In this document: one piece after another, positions 16,741 through 25,300 of the stretch
Layout: every line of letters starts with the position of its first letter
Numbering within the stretch: the first letter of the stretch is position 1
Origin: Bacteroidota bacterium
GTDB taxonomy: Bacteria; Bacteroidota; Bacteroidia; Bacteroidales; JAADJA01
NCBI GenBank assembly: GCA_020444515.1
Contig: JAHLKX010000013.1
Coordinates: 1 to 64,000 of the forward strand
Direction: 5' to 3'
Length of the DNA stretch: 64,000 bases
The notes under the pieces: generated by a model
The model's database searches: none
Told to the model about the DNA's origin: nothing
What the model saw: only the letters and a program-made list of their open reading frames with translations
Position numbers and translations under genes: made by a program

Positions 16741-18387
16741 ATGAAAACAGTATTCTTTACATTTTTTACAATCCTTGCATTCCAATTTATTGTTGCACAG
16801 GAGGACATGTCCATTGTATGGGAAGCCAAACTCGGACATAAAATCGATTACTACGGAACGGATCTTTCTGATAACCCCGATTCTTATAGTTTTGCCGCTG
16901 ATGATAAAGAAGTTACCTTCTTTAAAAACAGCGATGGGAGCACCATATGGACGAAAGCATACAAGGATATGGCTCCAAAACTCCGGAAGGTTGATGAATT
17001 ACTGGCTTTTTGGGAATCCAACACCGTTTTTTTATTTGACCGGAAAATGGGTAAGGATCAAATCGCCTGTATTGATATGGAAACCGGTGATCTGCTATGG
17101 AATACAGATAAGTATCAAGAAGTGACAGAAGATGTGGTAGTATATATTCCCGAAGAAGACGGTTTTGCCATCTCACTAAGAAAAGAGCTGGTTTTCGTTA
17201 AAGCACGCACGGGTGAGGAAGTCTGGAATACCAGCAAGTTTGTGGGTGCTGTTGGAAAATACTCCTACAATTCCGGTGACCGTACCATGGTAATGGTAAA
17301 TTTCATGCCCAGTGGTTTGGCGGCTTTTTTTACCGGTTTTAAAAACCAGATTGCCAGGATCAACATGTCAAATGGTGAAATCCTTTGGGAAAGCACCTAT
17401 ATCGGACGGGCCGAGCGAAAGGTGATTACCAAGGAGTTTATTTACGACCTTGATGTGCAGGATGATAAGGTGTTCTTAAAAATGAATGGTCTGCAGGTCT
17501 ATGATTATAATACCGGGGCTACCCTTTATTCCGCTGCATTTGATTTTACCCCTGGCGGACTGGTGAAAGCTCCCCAGGGGACCAAACGGTTTGGTGTTTA
17601 TCGGGCAGTGGCCGATCCCATCATTGATGGTGACGATTTGTATGTACTGGATATGACAGATAAAAAAAACCAGTTTGTGAAAAAGTATGATGTTCACACA
17701 GGAAAACTTTTATGGACTTCCGGAGAAATCAAGGATGCACGCGCTATCCCGGGAATGAAAGTGGTTGGTGATAAAGTAGCCCTTCAGATTGGAGGCCGCG
17801 TTGAAACACAGTACTACCGAAAGTATAAATCAGGTGATAGCTGGGTCGAAGAGTGGGGAGTTACCTTCCCCGAAGTAAAACCTTTTGGGGTGCAGGCTTT
17901 TAATGCCAATGATGGAACCCTTGCATGGGAATCAGAAAAATTTAAAAAAGGGATCACCAATGCGGTTTCCTTCGATCAATATCATATTGTTTGCAGCGGC
18001 AAGTCGCTATACAGCATCGATATTAATACGGGTGAAGAAAAATATGAAGTGCCTGTTTCTAAGGGCGGCGTTGGTCAGGCGAATTTAATCCTGACGTATA
18101 AAGATGATATTGTGGTGGTTATTGGCGAAAAAGGGGTGTCGACTTTCAATGCGGCCAATGGCGAACTCCTGGCCAGTGGAAGTTATAAGACATCGTCCCT
18201 GTTCGACCGCCACGAGGATCTGGTGATCATGCAAACCGAAAAATCAGATTACGCTGCATTTGATATAGACACAGGAAATTATAAGGAATTTAAAGCCAAA
18301 ACGGGCGCCGGAACCAGCCTGACCCGGGATGGTGAACACCTTTTTGTGTATGAGAAAAAAGTAGTTACAAAATTGAATACGCGTTAA
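16741..18387 (+). CDS. Exported PQQ-like (quinoprotein-type) beta-propeller protein
   Basis: 548 aa with signal peptide MKTVFFTFFTILAFQFIVAQ. Repeated blade motifs of the PQQ/BamB type are visible: DGSTIWTKA, ETGDLLWNTDKY, RTGEEVWNTSKF, SNGEILWESTY, HTGKLLWTSGE, NDGTLAWESEKF, NTGEEKYEVPV, ANGELLAS. These form a seven- or eight-bladed propeller. The cofactor and catalytic residues of PQQ dehydrogenases are not apparent, so it is more likely a structural or binding propeller. Last gene of the WD40-small protein-PQQ set, closed by the terminator at 18418-18446. Confidence 0.85.
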   Translation: MKTVFFTFFTILAFQFIVAQEDMSIVWEAKLGHKIDYYGTDLSDNPDSYSFAADDKEVTFFKNSDGSTIWTKAYKDMAPKLRKVDELLAFWESNTVFLFDRKMGKDQIACIDMETGDLLWNTDKYQEVTEDVVVYIPEEDGFAISLRKELVFVKARTGEEVWNTSKFVGAVGKYSYNSGDRTMVMVNFMPSGLAAFFTGFKNQIARINMSNGEILWESTYIGRAERKVITKEFIYDLDVQDDKVFLKMNGLQVYDYNTGATLYSAAFDFTPGGLVKAPQGTKRFGVYRAVADPIIDGDDLYVLDMTDKKNQFVKKYDVHTGKLLWTSGEIKDARAIPGMKVVGDKVALQIGGRVETQYYRKYKSGDSWVEEWGVTFPEVKPFGVQAFNANDGTLAWESEKFKKGITNAVSFDQYHIVCSGKSLYSIDINTGEEKYEVPVSKGGVGQANLILTYKDDIVVVIGEKGVSTFNAANGELLASGSYKTSSLFDRHEDLVIMQTEKSDYAAFDIDTGNYKEFKAKTGAGTSLTRDGEHLFVYEKKVVTKLNTR

Positions 18388-18417
18388 AACCAATGAGGAG
18401 GACACCTTCTCTTCCTT

Positions 18418-18446
18418 GCCCCGGTATTCAATACCGGGGCTCTTTT
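18418..18446 (+). terminator. Rho-independent terminator between convergent genes
   Basis: GCCCCGGTAT-TCA-ATACCGGGGC (18418-18440) followed by TCTTTTAT. The T-run is only on the + side, so it ends the PQQ-propeller operon. The convergent ybdG gene stops 24 bp away. Confidence 0.9.
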
Positions 18447-18463
18447 ATGATGATTGAAATCGC

Positions 18464-19735
18464 TTAATCCTGTGAACTTCGGATCAACACCTTTTGCAGG
18501 TCGTCACCCGTTGGGTTTTGATAAACCCTCAGGTCGAATTCCGGAATCACGGCCAGAACATGATCGAAAATATCCGCCTGCAGATCTTCGTATTTGGCCC
18601 ATTCCTGGATTTTACTGAAAACATAGATTTCTATGGGGATGCCTTTCTCAGAGGGTTGTAATTGTCGAACCAGGAAGGTCATTTCATTGTGAATTTTGGG
18701 ATGATTGCTCAAATAACCCCGCAGATACGCCCTGAAAACACCCAGGTTTGTTTGTCTCCTTCCATTTACAAGAATGGAGTTATCAATGTTTCTTTCATTA
18801 TTGTATTTGGTTATTTCTTCTTCCTTATCAGAAATGTATTTTTTGACATATTCGATCTTTTTGAACTTATCAAGCATTTCGGGCGTGCAAAATTTTACGC
18901 TCTTCATGTCCATGTTAATGGACCGTTTAATTCGGCGTCCACCGGATTCTTCCATCCCCCGCCAGTTCTTAAAAGAATCGGATATGAGTGAGTAGGTAGG
19001 GATCGTTGAAATGGTTTTATCCCAATTCTGAACCTTAACAGTTGTCAATGACACATCTATTACCGTTCCATCGGCATCGTATTTAGGCATGCTGATCCAG
19101 TCGCCCGGTCTTAACATGTTATAGGCCGAAAGCTGAATGCCCGCAACAAACCCAAGGATAGGGTCTTTGAATACCAATAATAACACCGCACTGAAAGCAC
19201 CCAGACCTCCGATGATCCCCAGTGGATTTTGACCGAATAAATTGGCGACAATGGTGATGAACCCTATAATGTATACAACGATCTTTACCACCTGTACATA
19301 CCCTTTGATGGGTTTTTGACGGGCAATGGTAAAATCTTCATAAATGTCGGTCACTGCATTGAGAAAAGCATTCACCGCCATGATCATCACAGCAATCATA
19401 TAAACACTCAAAACAACCCTTAATCCCGAAACAAATTGGGTATAAGGTTCCAGCACGACAGGTGCAAAAGTGTAAATGATAAAAGCCGGAACCATATACG
19501 ATAATATTCTGAAAAATCGCCGCTCAGTCAAACGGTCGTCCCACTTGGTCTTCGATTTTTTAGTAAGCTGATTTATCGCAGAAAGCAGGATTTTTTTGGC
19601 AATGAAGTAAGTGATAATACTGGCGATTATGAGGAGGGCAAACATGACAAAATCACCAGCGACAACGGCGTCTCCACTGCCTATTCCCATTTGCTCCAAC
19701 CACGTAACGATGGAGGATTTAAAGTTGTTAAACAT
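18464..19735 (-). CDS. ybdG: Mechanosensitive channel, MscS family, YbdG/MscM type
   Basis: 423 aa, close to the 415 aa of Escherichia coli YbdG. Several transmembrane helices occupy the first ~190 residues. Diagnostic segments are LLVFKDPILGFVAGIQLSA, LRPGDWISMPKYDADGTVID, TTVKVQNWDKTISTIPTY, SDSFKNWRGMEESGGRRIK and the tail FDHVLAVIPEFDLRVYQNPTGDD, all matching YbdG as I recall it. The product is an inner-membrane channel that opens under osmotic downshock. It stands alone with the terminator hairpin of the upstream gene at 19771-19800. The assignment to this subfamily is strong; physiological role here is inferred from the family. Confidence 0.93.
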   Translation of the reverse strand: MFNNFKSSIVTWLEQMGIGSGDAVVAGDFVMFALLIIASIITYFIAKKILLSAINQLTKKSKTKWDDRLTERRFFRILSYMVPAFIIYTFAPVVLEPYTQFVSGLRVVLSVYMIAVMIMAVNAFLNAVTDIYEDFTIARQKPIKGYVQVVKIVVYIIGFITIVANLFGQNPLGIIGGLGAFSAVLLLVFKDPILGFVAGIQLSAYNMLRPGDWISMPKYDADGTVIDVSLTTVKVQNWDKTISTIPTYSLISDSFKNWRGMEESGGRRIKRSINMDMKSVKFCTPEMLDKFKKIEYVKKYISDKEEEITKYNNERNIDNSILVNGRRQTNLGVFRAYLRGYLSNHPKIHNEMTFLVRQLQPSEKGIPIEIYVFSKIQEWAKYEDLQADIFDHVLAVIPEFDLRVYQNPTGDDLQKVLIRSSQD

Positions 19736-19770
19736 AATATCCGGATTAAAAAATAATTCAGGCCAAAATT

Positions 19771-19800
19771 AAAAAAAGCTTATCGGATGGATAAGCTTTT
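19771..19800 (-). terminator. Rho-independent terminator (minus strand)
   Basis: Stem AAAAGCTTATC / GATAAGCTTTT with a 5-nt loop; on the minus strand it is followed by a T-run (19777-19771). It closes the gene at 19811-20533, 11 bp after its stop. Confidence 0.88.
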
Positions 19801-19810
19801 CGTCGTTTAA

Positions 19811-20533
19811 TTATATTTTTAACTTTTTAACAGCATCTATGTATTTTTTCTGAAGCAGGTTAAGTTGTCCGGTATCGATTTCTTCGGCATAGATCCGCAC
19901 CATATCCACCAGGCAGTTTTGACGGTAAATGGTACCCATAGCAGCATCGAATTTATCATTGTCCAGATTCCGTTTCAGATCCAGGGTGGTTTTTTCGAAT
20001 TGATTCCAGGTGAAGTTGCCGGGTATTTGCAGATACCACATTTGACTTTCATTGGTATCATGGTAAAGGCCGGGCTCAGTGGTCTCAAGGGCAAAATACT
20101 TCCTGATTTTAATGAGGTTGTAATAGGGTTTGATCCTGCGGTATTTCAAAAACTGGATCCCGCTTTCCTTGTAAAGTCTTACAAGCTCAGGAATAAATTT
20201 GTAGTCATCAAGAAATTTTACACGAATACAAGGCCGGGTTTCATTAAATACAACAACCTCACCAATGGTCGCATCAAATTTTTTCTTGAATTTTTTCTTT
20301 ACGGCATGATTGGTCCGCATGATGTCTTCTTCCTGATGCTGACGCTTGGTGACCAGAAAGACACTGCCCGGGTTCAGTACTTTTTTGTCAGGAATGGTAT
20401 TGTGATAATATCCTGGGAACGGGAATTTACTTTCAAGTACCAATGCTCCTTCGCAAAATTCTTCTTCAAGACTGGCCAGAATTTCTTTTTTCGAAATGCT
20501 CCCAAATGTTTCAATGGTTTTCTTTTGTTCCAT
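19811..20533 (-). CDS. Cytoplasmic protein of unknown function
   Basis: The frame is open up to 20572 (253 aa), but the first 13 residues (MWHHSIYINQSGK) look non-coding and ATG 20531-20533 gives a natural start (MEQKKTIETFGS, 240 aa). There is no signal peptide or membrane segment. The sequence is rich in charged and aromatic residues (FKKKFDATIGEVVVFNETRPCIRVKFL, YRRIKPYYNLIKIRKYF). I do not recognise the family. It is monocistronic with its own terminator; the upstream neighbour is 132 bp away. Confidence 0.72.
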   Translation of the reverse strand: MEQKKTIETFGSISKKEILASLEEEFCEGALVLESKFPFPGYYHNTIPDKKVLNPGSVFLVTKRQHQEEDIMRTNHAVKKKFKKKFDATIGEVVVFNETRPCIRVKFLDDYKFIPELVRLYKESGIQFLKYRRIKPYYNLIKIRKYFALETTEPGLYHDTNESQMWYLQIPGNFTWNQFEKTTLDLKRNLDNDKFDAAMGTIYRQNCLVDMVRIYAEEIDTGQLNLLQKKYIDAVKKLKI

Positions 20534-20665
20534 TTTTCCGCTTTGATTTATGTAGATTGAATGATGCCACAAATATACAAAATTATAGATGTGAAATGGT
20601 GTGTTAATAACTATTCATAACTGTTGAGGCAGCTGATTAGCATTTACATTGATGATGAAGTGCTA

Positions 20666-22054
20666 TTAATGATCCGGGCTGAACATCGGGTCCCAGGGAG
20701 GTAGTAGAACCGGTTCCAGTTCCAGGATATTTAAGGTTTCTTCGTCAATATATTGTTTATGAATGACCAGCCGGAACATGTATTCATCAAACCATTCGTC
20801 GGTCATGATCAGGTGTCCGTTGAATCCGGTATTTCCCCAGCTGTTTTCAAGAAGCCATTTCACGGGTTTCCCGTCTATTAGGTCAACAGCAACCAGGGCC
20901 ATCCCATGGGTTGAACCACTTTCAAAAGTTTGTATCCTTTCAGATTTGTCCATGTCGAAATCTACCCCAAATAAAGCATTGTAATTGTAGTTATTGACAT
21001 CCAGGAAACCACGATCTTTATCGAGTTGCTTGCCCACATCGCACGAGAAATACATGGCCTCATTTCCCAGGATCGATTGTATGGCAAACTCCTTTAATTT
21101 TTCACTTTCCAGGTTGATGTATTTCCAGTTGCCACCCTCCATCATATGCCGGTCGTAATCAATTTCATACAATTTCCCGAATTCCCGCGATGGGTCATTC
21201 ATGAACATGACATAGTCATTCATGTCCACACCCACAAATTCTTCAAAAAACGACTTTGATGTGTAAGTCTTAAGTTCAGAGAGATTGCCATCCCTGTCCT
21301 TATAACGCCATTCAAATTCTGTGGGTGGTTCCCCCAGGGTGATAGCGAGAATGCGATAAACATCGGCCAGCATGGTTTCTTTTGCTTTTCTGAGTTCAGA
21401 GGGGCTTTTCCCGGCAGCATGCATCTGGCGCAATTCCATGCCATCACCGCGAAGCTTTCGCCTTATGAGGCGCGACATCCAGCTGGTATTTTCACTGTTG
21501 TGCGACTCCGGAAAAACTTCTGCAGGTACCAGGCCATATTTCCCGATGATATCAACAATACCCGTCCATTGTCCACCATCCCCGATGGCATTTTTAAAGA
21601 GCCAATCTACCCGTTTGTCGTCCATGGGTTTATCTGCCGTTTCAATGATTCCTTCAAGGAAGAGATTGGATTTTTCGAGTTGATCGTAAAAAAAGTTAAA
21701 GTTCTGAGAAAATGAAAATTCTTCAAGGTTTTTATCTTCGATTACTTTTGCTCTGAAAACATTCAAACCTGTAAAGAGCCAGCAACGTCCTGTCGATTTT
21801 TGATCAGTGATGCCTGCAGACTTCACACGGTTGGAAAAATAGGTGTCGGTTTTACCCAAATTACTGCGATTGAGCACAAGACTGCGCAAATCATTGGCAG
21901 ATGCAGCATTTTGAAGGGCTTCGGTACCCGGATCATTTTGAAATGTTTCTCTGAAATTTTTCAACATCGCTTCATCAATGGAAGCATTTTCCTGTCCTTT
22001 TGCGATGAACATGGTCATCGGAACGAAAAGGAGAAAAAAGAGCGTTCTTTTCAT
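20666..22054 (-). CDS. Secreted C1-family cysteine peptidase (bleomycin hydrolase/PepC-like)
   Basis: The frame is open to 22114, but ATG 22052-22054 directly begins a signal peptide (MKRTLFFLLFVPMTMFIAKGQ), giving 462 aa. The catalytic set is complete: oxyanion Gln and nucleophile Cys in DQKSTGRCWLFTG (Gln85, Cys91 from this start), histidine in GSTHGMALVAVD and asparagine in ENSWGNTGFNGHL. The length and the insertion pattern (FSQNFNFFYDQLEKSN, DGGQWTGIVDIIGKYGLVP) match the bleomycin-hydrolase/aminopeptidase C group. Family members in many bacteria are cytoplasmic; a Sec signal is common in Bacteroidota versions, so this is probably periplasmic. Confidence 0.92.
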   Translation of the reverse strand: MKRTLFFLLFVPMTMFIAKGQENASIDEAMLKNFRETFQNDPGTEALQNAASANDLRSLVLNRSNLGKTDTYFSNRVKSAGITDQKSTGRCWLFTGLNVFRAKVIEDKNLEEFSFSQNFNFFYDQLEKSNLFLEGIIETADKPMDDKRVDWLFKNAIGDGGQWTGIVDIIGKYGLVPAEVFPESHNSENTSWMSRLIRRKLRGDGMELRQMHAAGKSPSELRKAKETMLADVYRILAITLGEPPTEFEWRYKDRDGNLSELKTYTSKSFFEEFVGVDMNDYVMFMNDPSREFGKLYEIDYDRHMMEGGNWKYINLESEKLKEFAIQSILGNEAMYFSCDVGKQLDKDRGFLDVNNYNYNALFGVDFDMDKSERIQTFESGSTHGMALVAVDLIDGKPVKWLLENSWGNTGFNGHLIMTDEWFDEYMFRLVIHKQYIDEETLNILELEPVLLPPWDPMFSPDH

Positions 22055-22230
22055 TTTATTGTTTTTGAATGATTGTTCGTCAACGAAAATACCAACACTT
22101 TTTGCAATCAGCAAGCAGTATTTTTAATTAATTCTGTTAAGGAGTTAACAATGTATTGAAGCTGAGTAATTTATTTTCAGGATCCCGATTTTTTATTGTT
22201 ATTTTGCATTTTATATCCAAAAACTTCCAT

Positions 22231-24138
22231 ATGAAACTGCTTTATGTTTTGCCTTTTTTGGTTGTCATTGCTTTGTTATCTGGTTTATTCAGTTTGCAGA
22301 AAGCTCTGTCAGAGCCTCAACGTCCTCATCTTCATCAGGACTTAAAAAATGCCGAGCTGCCCATGGGTTTTAATGATTTGTTTGCCGGTTCGGGAGATTG
22401 TCAGTTGTGTCATGATGCCCAGGTGAATGCCCAGGGAGATTTCATTGGTATTGTCTCAGACTGGCGTTCTAGTATGATGGCGCATTCCTCCAAAGATCCT
22501 TTCTGGCGGGCAAAAGTAAGTCATGAAACCCTCGTTAATCCGCAACATGCAGAATTACTGGAGAATGTTTGTACCCGTTGTCATGCCCCGGTGGGGCATT
22601 TTAATGCCCACTTTAACGGACAGGAATTTTATTCCATTGCGGAAATGGACTTGGATCCCCTGGCCAAAGATGGTGTCAATTGTACGGTGTGTCATCAGAT
22701 CACCCCCGAGTCGTTGGGCAATTATTCCGGTGAGCTTGAAATAGGAACGGAGAAGAAGATTTGGGGACCCCATGAAGCGCCCTTTACCAATCCCATGATC
22801 AATCATACCGGTTATACTCCCACCTTCAGCCCGCATATTCAGGATGCCCGGATTTGTGCATCCTGTCATTCGCTTATGACACCTACCATTGACTATAGTG
22901 GAAATTTAACCGGGACTGATTTTCCGGAGCAAGCCATTTATCATGAATGGCTCAATTCTGATTTCAGTGTGAATGAAGTTACCTGTCAGAAATGTCACAT
23001 GCCCAGTATTGAAGATACGGTTAAGATCAGTTCCATGCCGCCCTGGCTTGATGGACGCTCCCCCTTTGCGCAGCATCAACTGGCCGGAGCCAATGTATTC
23101 ATGTTGAAGTTGATGAAAGAGAATATGGAAGAACTGGGGATCACAGCTACAGAATGGCAAATGGATTCGACCATAAACCGGGCCAGGCGTATGCTGCAAC
23201 AAGCGGCCCTCAGTATGCAACTCAATGAGGTGGCCCGCACACCCGATACCCTCTTCCTTGAAATGATACTCACCAATCATGCTGGTCATAAGTTTCCGGC
23301 AGGATATCCCAGTCGCCGAGCATTTATAGAGTTATTGGTTATGAATGAATATGATACCCTCTTTCATTCGGGCAAAATGGATGGTGATTACAATATCATC
23401 GGTGAAGATGAGGGTTTTGAAGTCCATCATGAAACCATTCAAACGCCAGATCAAGTTCAAATTTATGAGATGGTCATGGGTGATGTAAACCTGGAACCCA
23501 CCACCGTACTGGCCTATGCTTTTCAGCATTTGAAAGATAACCGGATTCCCCCTTCCGGTTTTAAATCTTCACATTTTACCTGGGATACGGTGGCCGTTAC
23601 CGGTCAGGCCATGTACGATCCGGACTTTAATTTCGAGTCAGGGATTGAAGGCTCCGGAAGTGATCGTGTCTTATTTCATGTCCCACTGAATGGTAACAAT
23701 GATGCCCTGGAAGTAATTGCCAGGGTGCATTATCAAACCGTTTCCGGCCGCTGGCTTGAGGATATGCTGGACTATTCTTCCGACGAGATTGATGCTTTTA
23801 AAATGATGTATGAGGTAGCCGATAAAACACCGGTCCTGGTAGCAGAAGCTGATCTGACCAGCACGTCAACAGATATAAGGCTCTGGCAAGAGGAATTATT
23901 TTCCGTCCATCCCAATCCTGGACCGGGACGGTTCAATGTGCAATCTGAAAATCCGTTAACGGCCATCAATGTTTATGATCAAAGTGGCAGGTTAAATCAA
24001 ACTATCCATAACTTTGCATCCCCATCCGTAAGTCAAAACATGTCCATCAGGATTGACGGATCGAATGGTGTTTATTATCTTGAAATGCTGGATGATCAGC
24101 AAAATAGGCGAACGACAAAAATTATTCTGAACAAGTGA
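22231..24138 (+). CDS. Multihaem c-type cytochrome with T9SS type A sorting domain
   Basis: The frame opens with a TTG at 22156; ATG 22231 begins a good signal peptide (MKLLYVLPFLVVIALLSGLF), giving 635 aa. Five CxxCH haem sites are present, at residues 57 (CQLCH), 114 (CTRCH), 151 (CTVCH), 209 (CASCH) and 252 (CQKCH), plus several distal histidines, in a cytochrome c554-like N-terminal half. The C-terminal ~85 residues (FSVHPNPGPGRFNVQSENP ... GVYYLEMLDDQQNRRTTKIIL) are a T9SS type A domain. The combination means a haem protein matured in the periplasm and then carried to the cell surface, consistent with extracellular redox chemistry (inference). The Smr gene follows after 4 bp. Confidence 0.9.
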   Translation: MKLLYVLPFLVVIALLSGLFSLQKALSEPQRPHLHQDLKNAELPMGFNDLFAGSGDCQLCHDAQVNAQGDFIGIVSDWRSSMMAHSSKDPFWRAKVSHETLVNPQHAELLENVCTRCHAPVGHFNAHFNGQEFYSIAEMDLDPLAKDGVNCTVCHQITPESLGNYSGELEIGTEKKIWGPHEAPFTNPMINHTGYTPTFSPHIQDARICASCHSLMTPTIDYSGNLTGTDFPEQAIYHEWLNSDFSVNEVTCQKCHMPSIEDTVKISSMPPWLDGRSPFAQHQLAGANVFMLKLMKENMEELGITATEWQMDSTINRARRMLQQAALSMQLNEVARTPDTLFLEMILTNHAGHKFPAGYPSRRAFIELLVMNEYDTLFHSGKMDGDYNIIGEDEGFEVHHETIQTPDQVQIYEMVMGDVNLEPTTVLAYAFQHLKDNRIPPSGFKSSHFTWDTVAVTGQAMYDPDFNFESGIEGSGSDRVLFHVPLNGNNDALEVIARVHYQTVSGRWLEDMLDYSSDEIDAFKMMYEVADKTPVLVAEADLTSTSTDIRLWQEELFSVHPNPGPGRFNVQSENPLTAINVYDQSGRLNQTIHNFASPSVSQNMSIRIDGSNGVYYLEMLDDQQNRRTTKIILNK

Positions 24139-24142
24139 TACC

Positions 24143-25222
24143 ATGAAATACAAAATTGGGGATAAGGTAAAATTTCTGAACGAAAGCGGGGGAGGGGTTG
24201 TGAGTAAGATCATCAGCCCGAAAATGGTGAATGTAATGATCGAAGACGGGTTTGAAATTCCTGTCATGACCTCAGAGTTACTGAAAATTGAATTGGATGC
24301 ACCGGTAGATTCTCCGGTTCATATGTTCAGAGAAGATTTTCATGCAGATTTGAAACCATCAATAGAAGAAAATCACTATGAGGCGGATGATCGAACCATT
24401 CCTCTAACCAATAACAAAGCCAGAGGAACGGTGGCCGATGGAATTTATTTTGCATTTGTACCGCATGATCAAAAGTGGCTCATTACAGGATTGCTCGATG
24501 TCTACCTCGTGAACAATACCTCCTTTGACATATTATACAGTATTTTCCTTGAAAAGGAGGAGGGTGGATTTATGGGGTTTGATTATGGCAGTGCAGAGCC
24601 TTCCAGCATGATATTGCTACAAACCCTTGAGCGGGATCAGTTGAATCAATGGGAAAAGGGGATTTTACAAGTACTTTTTCATCCCGAGGAGGGTTCAAAA
24701 CTGATGGCACCGGGAAATTCAGGGTTTAAAATCAAACTGCCCCGGTTCTATATCGAAAGCAGTTACAAGGACTCCGGTATAATTGATGGAAAGTCCATTC
24801 TGGTTTCGCTGATAACCTTGACCTCTTTAAATATCATTGCTGAGAGCAATGCCCCTCAGAGGGAAAACACGGAACCCACCCTTGCCAAAGCTGAAATTGT
24901 TGAACCCGAAAATATCATTGATAAACACCGGACCAGTCCGTACGAAGCAGTCGTCGATCTGCACATAGGTGAACTGGTTGATAATATGACAGGTGTTGAC
25001 AATGCCGCCATGCTGCGCATCCAGGTTAATTATTTTACCCGTTGCCTCGAGAATGCCATGGCCAATAAATTGCACAAGGTTACTTTTATCCATGGTGTGG
25101 GAACAGGTGTGCTTAAAACAGCTTTGAAAGAGATATTGAAAGAGTATCCCAACGTTGAATACCAGGATGCCTCCATGAAACAATTCGGATACGGCGCTCT
25201 GGATGTTATAATCAGGAATTAA
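24143..25222 (+). CDS. DUF2027 and Smr domain protein
   Basis: 359 aa without signal peptide. The N-terminal half (IGDKVKFLNESGGGVVSKI, MVNVMIEDGFEIPVMTSELL and onward) matches the DUF2027 family of Bacteroidota. The C-terminal ~85 residues are an Smr domain: VVDLHIGEL, FIHGVGTGVLKTALKEILKEYP, FGYGALDVII. Smr domains of this kind bind or cut nucleic acid; the DUF2027 role is unknown. It begins 4 bp after the cytochrome gene, so the two are likely cotranscribed even though one product is exported and the other cytoplasmic. Confidence 0.92.
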   Translation: MKYKIGDKVKFLNESGGGVVSKIISPKMVNVMIEDGFEIPVMTSELLKIELDAPVDSPVHMFREDFHADLKPSIEENHYEADDRTIPLTNNKARGTVADGIYFAFVPHDQKWLITGLLDVYLVNNTSFDILYSIFLEKEEGGFMGFDYGSAEPSSMILLQTLERDQLNQWEKGILQVLFHPEEGSKLMAPGNSGFKIKLPRFYIESSYKDSGIIDGKSILVSLITLTSLNIIAESNAPQRENTEPTLAKAEIVEPENIIDKHRTSPYEAVVDLHIGELVDNMTGVDNAAMLRIQVNYFTRCLENAMANKLHKVTFIHGVGTGVLKTALKEILKEYPNVEYQDASMKQFGYGALDVIIRN

Positions 25223-25300
25223 TCTCTAACCGGATTTTCCCTGAATTTTGCGAACATTTGAGGTTTAAAACCGTAAAATCTTTATTAAATTTTGTTCGCT

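Noticed and set aside
16741..18387. Calling this gene a PQQ-dependent dehydrogenase or BamB
   Set aside because: Blade motifs match the fold but not the cofactor site, and no lipobox as in BamB is present.
25250..25300. GCGAAC ... GTTCGC inverted repeat before the 809-aa cargo gene
   Set aside because: Six-base arms about 40 bp apart in AT-rich DNA are expected by chance.
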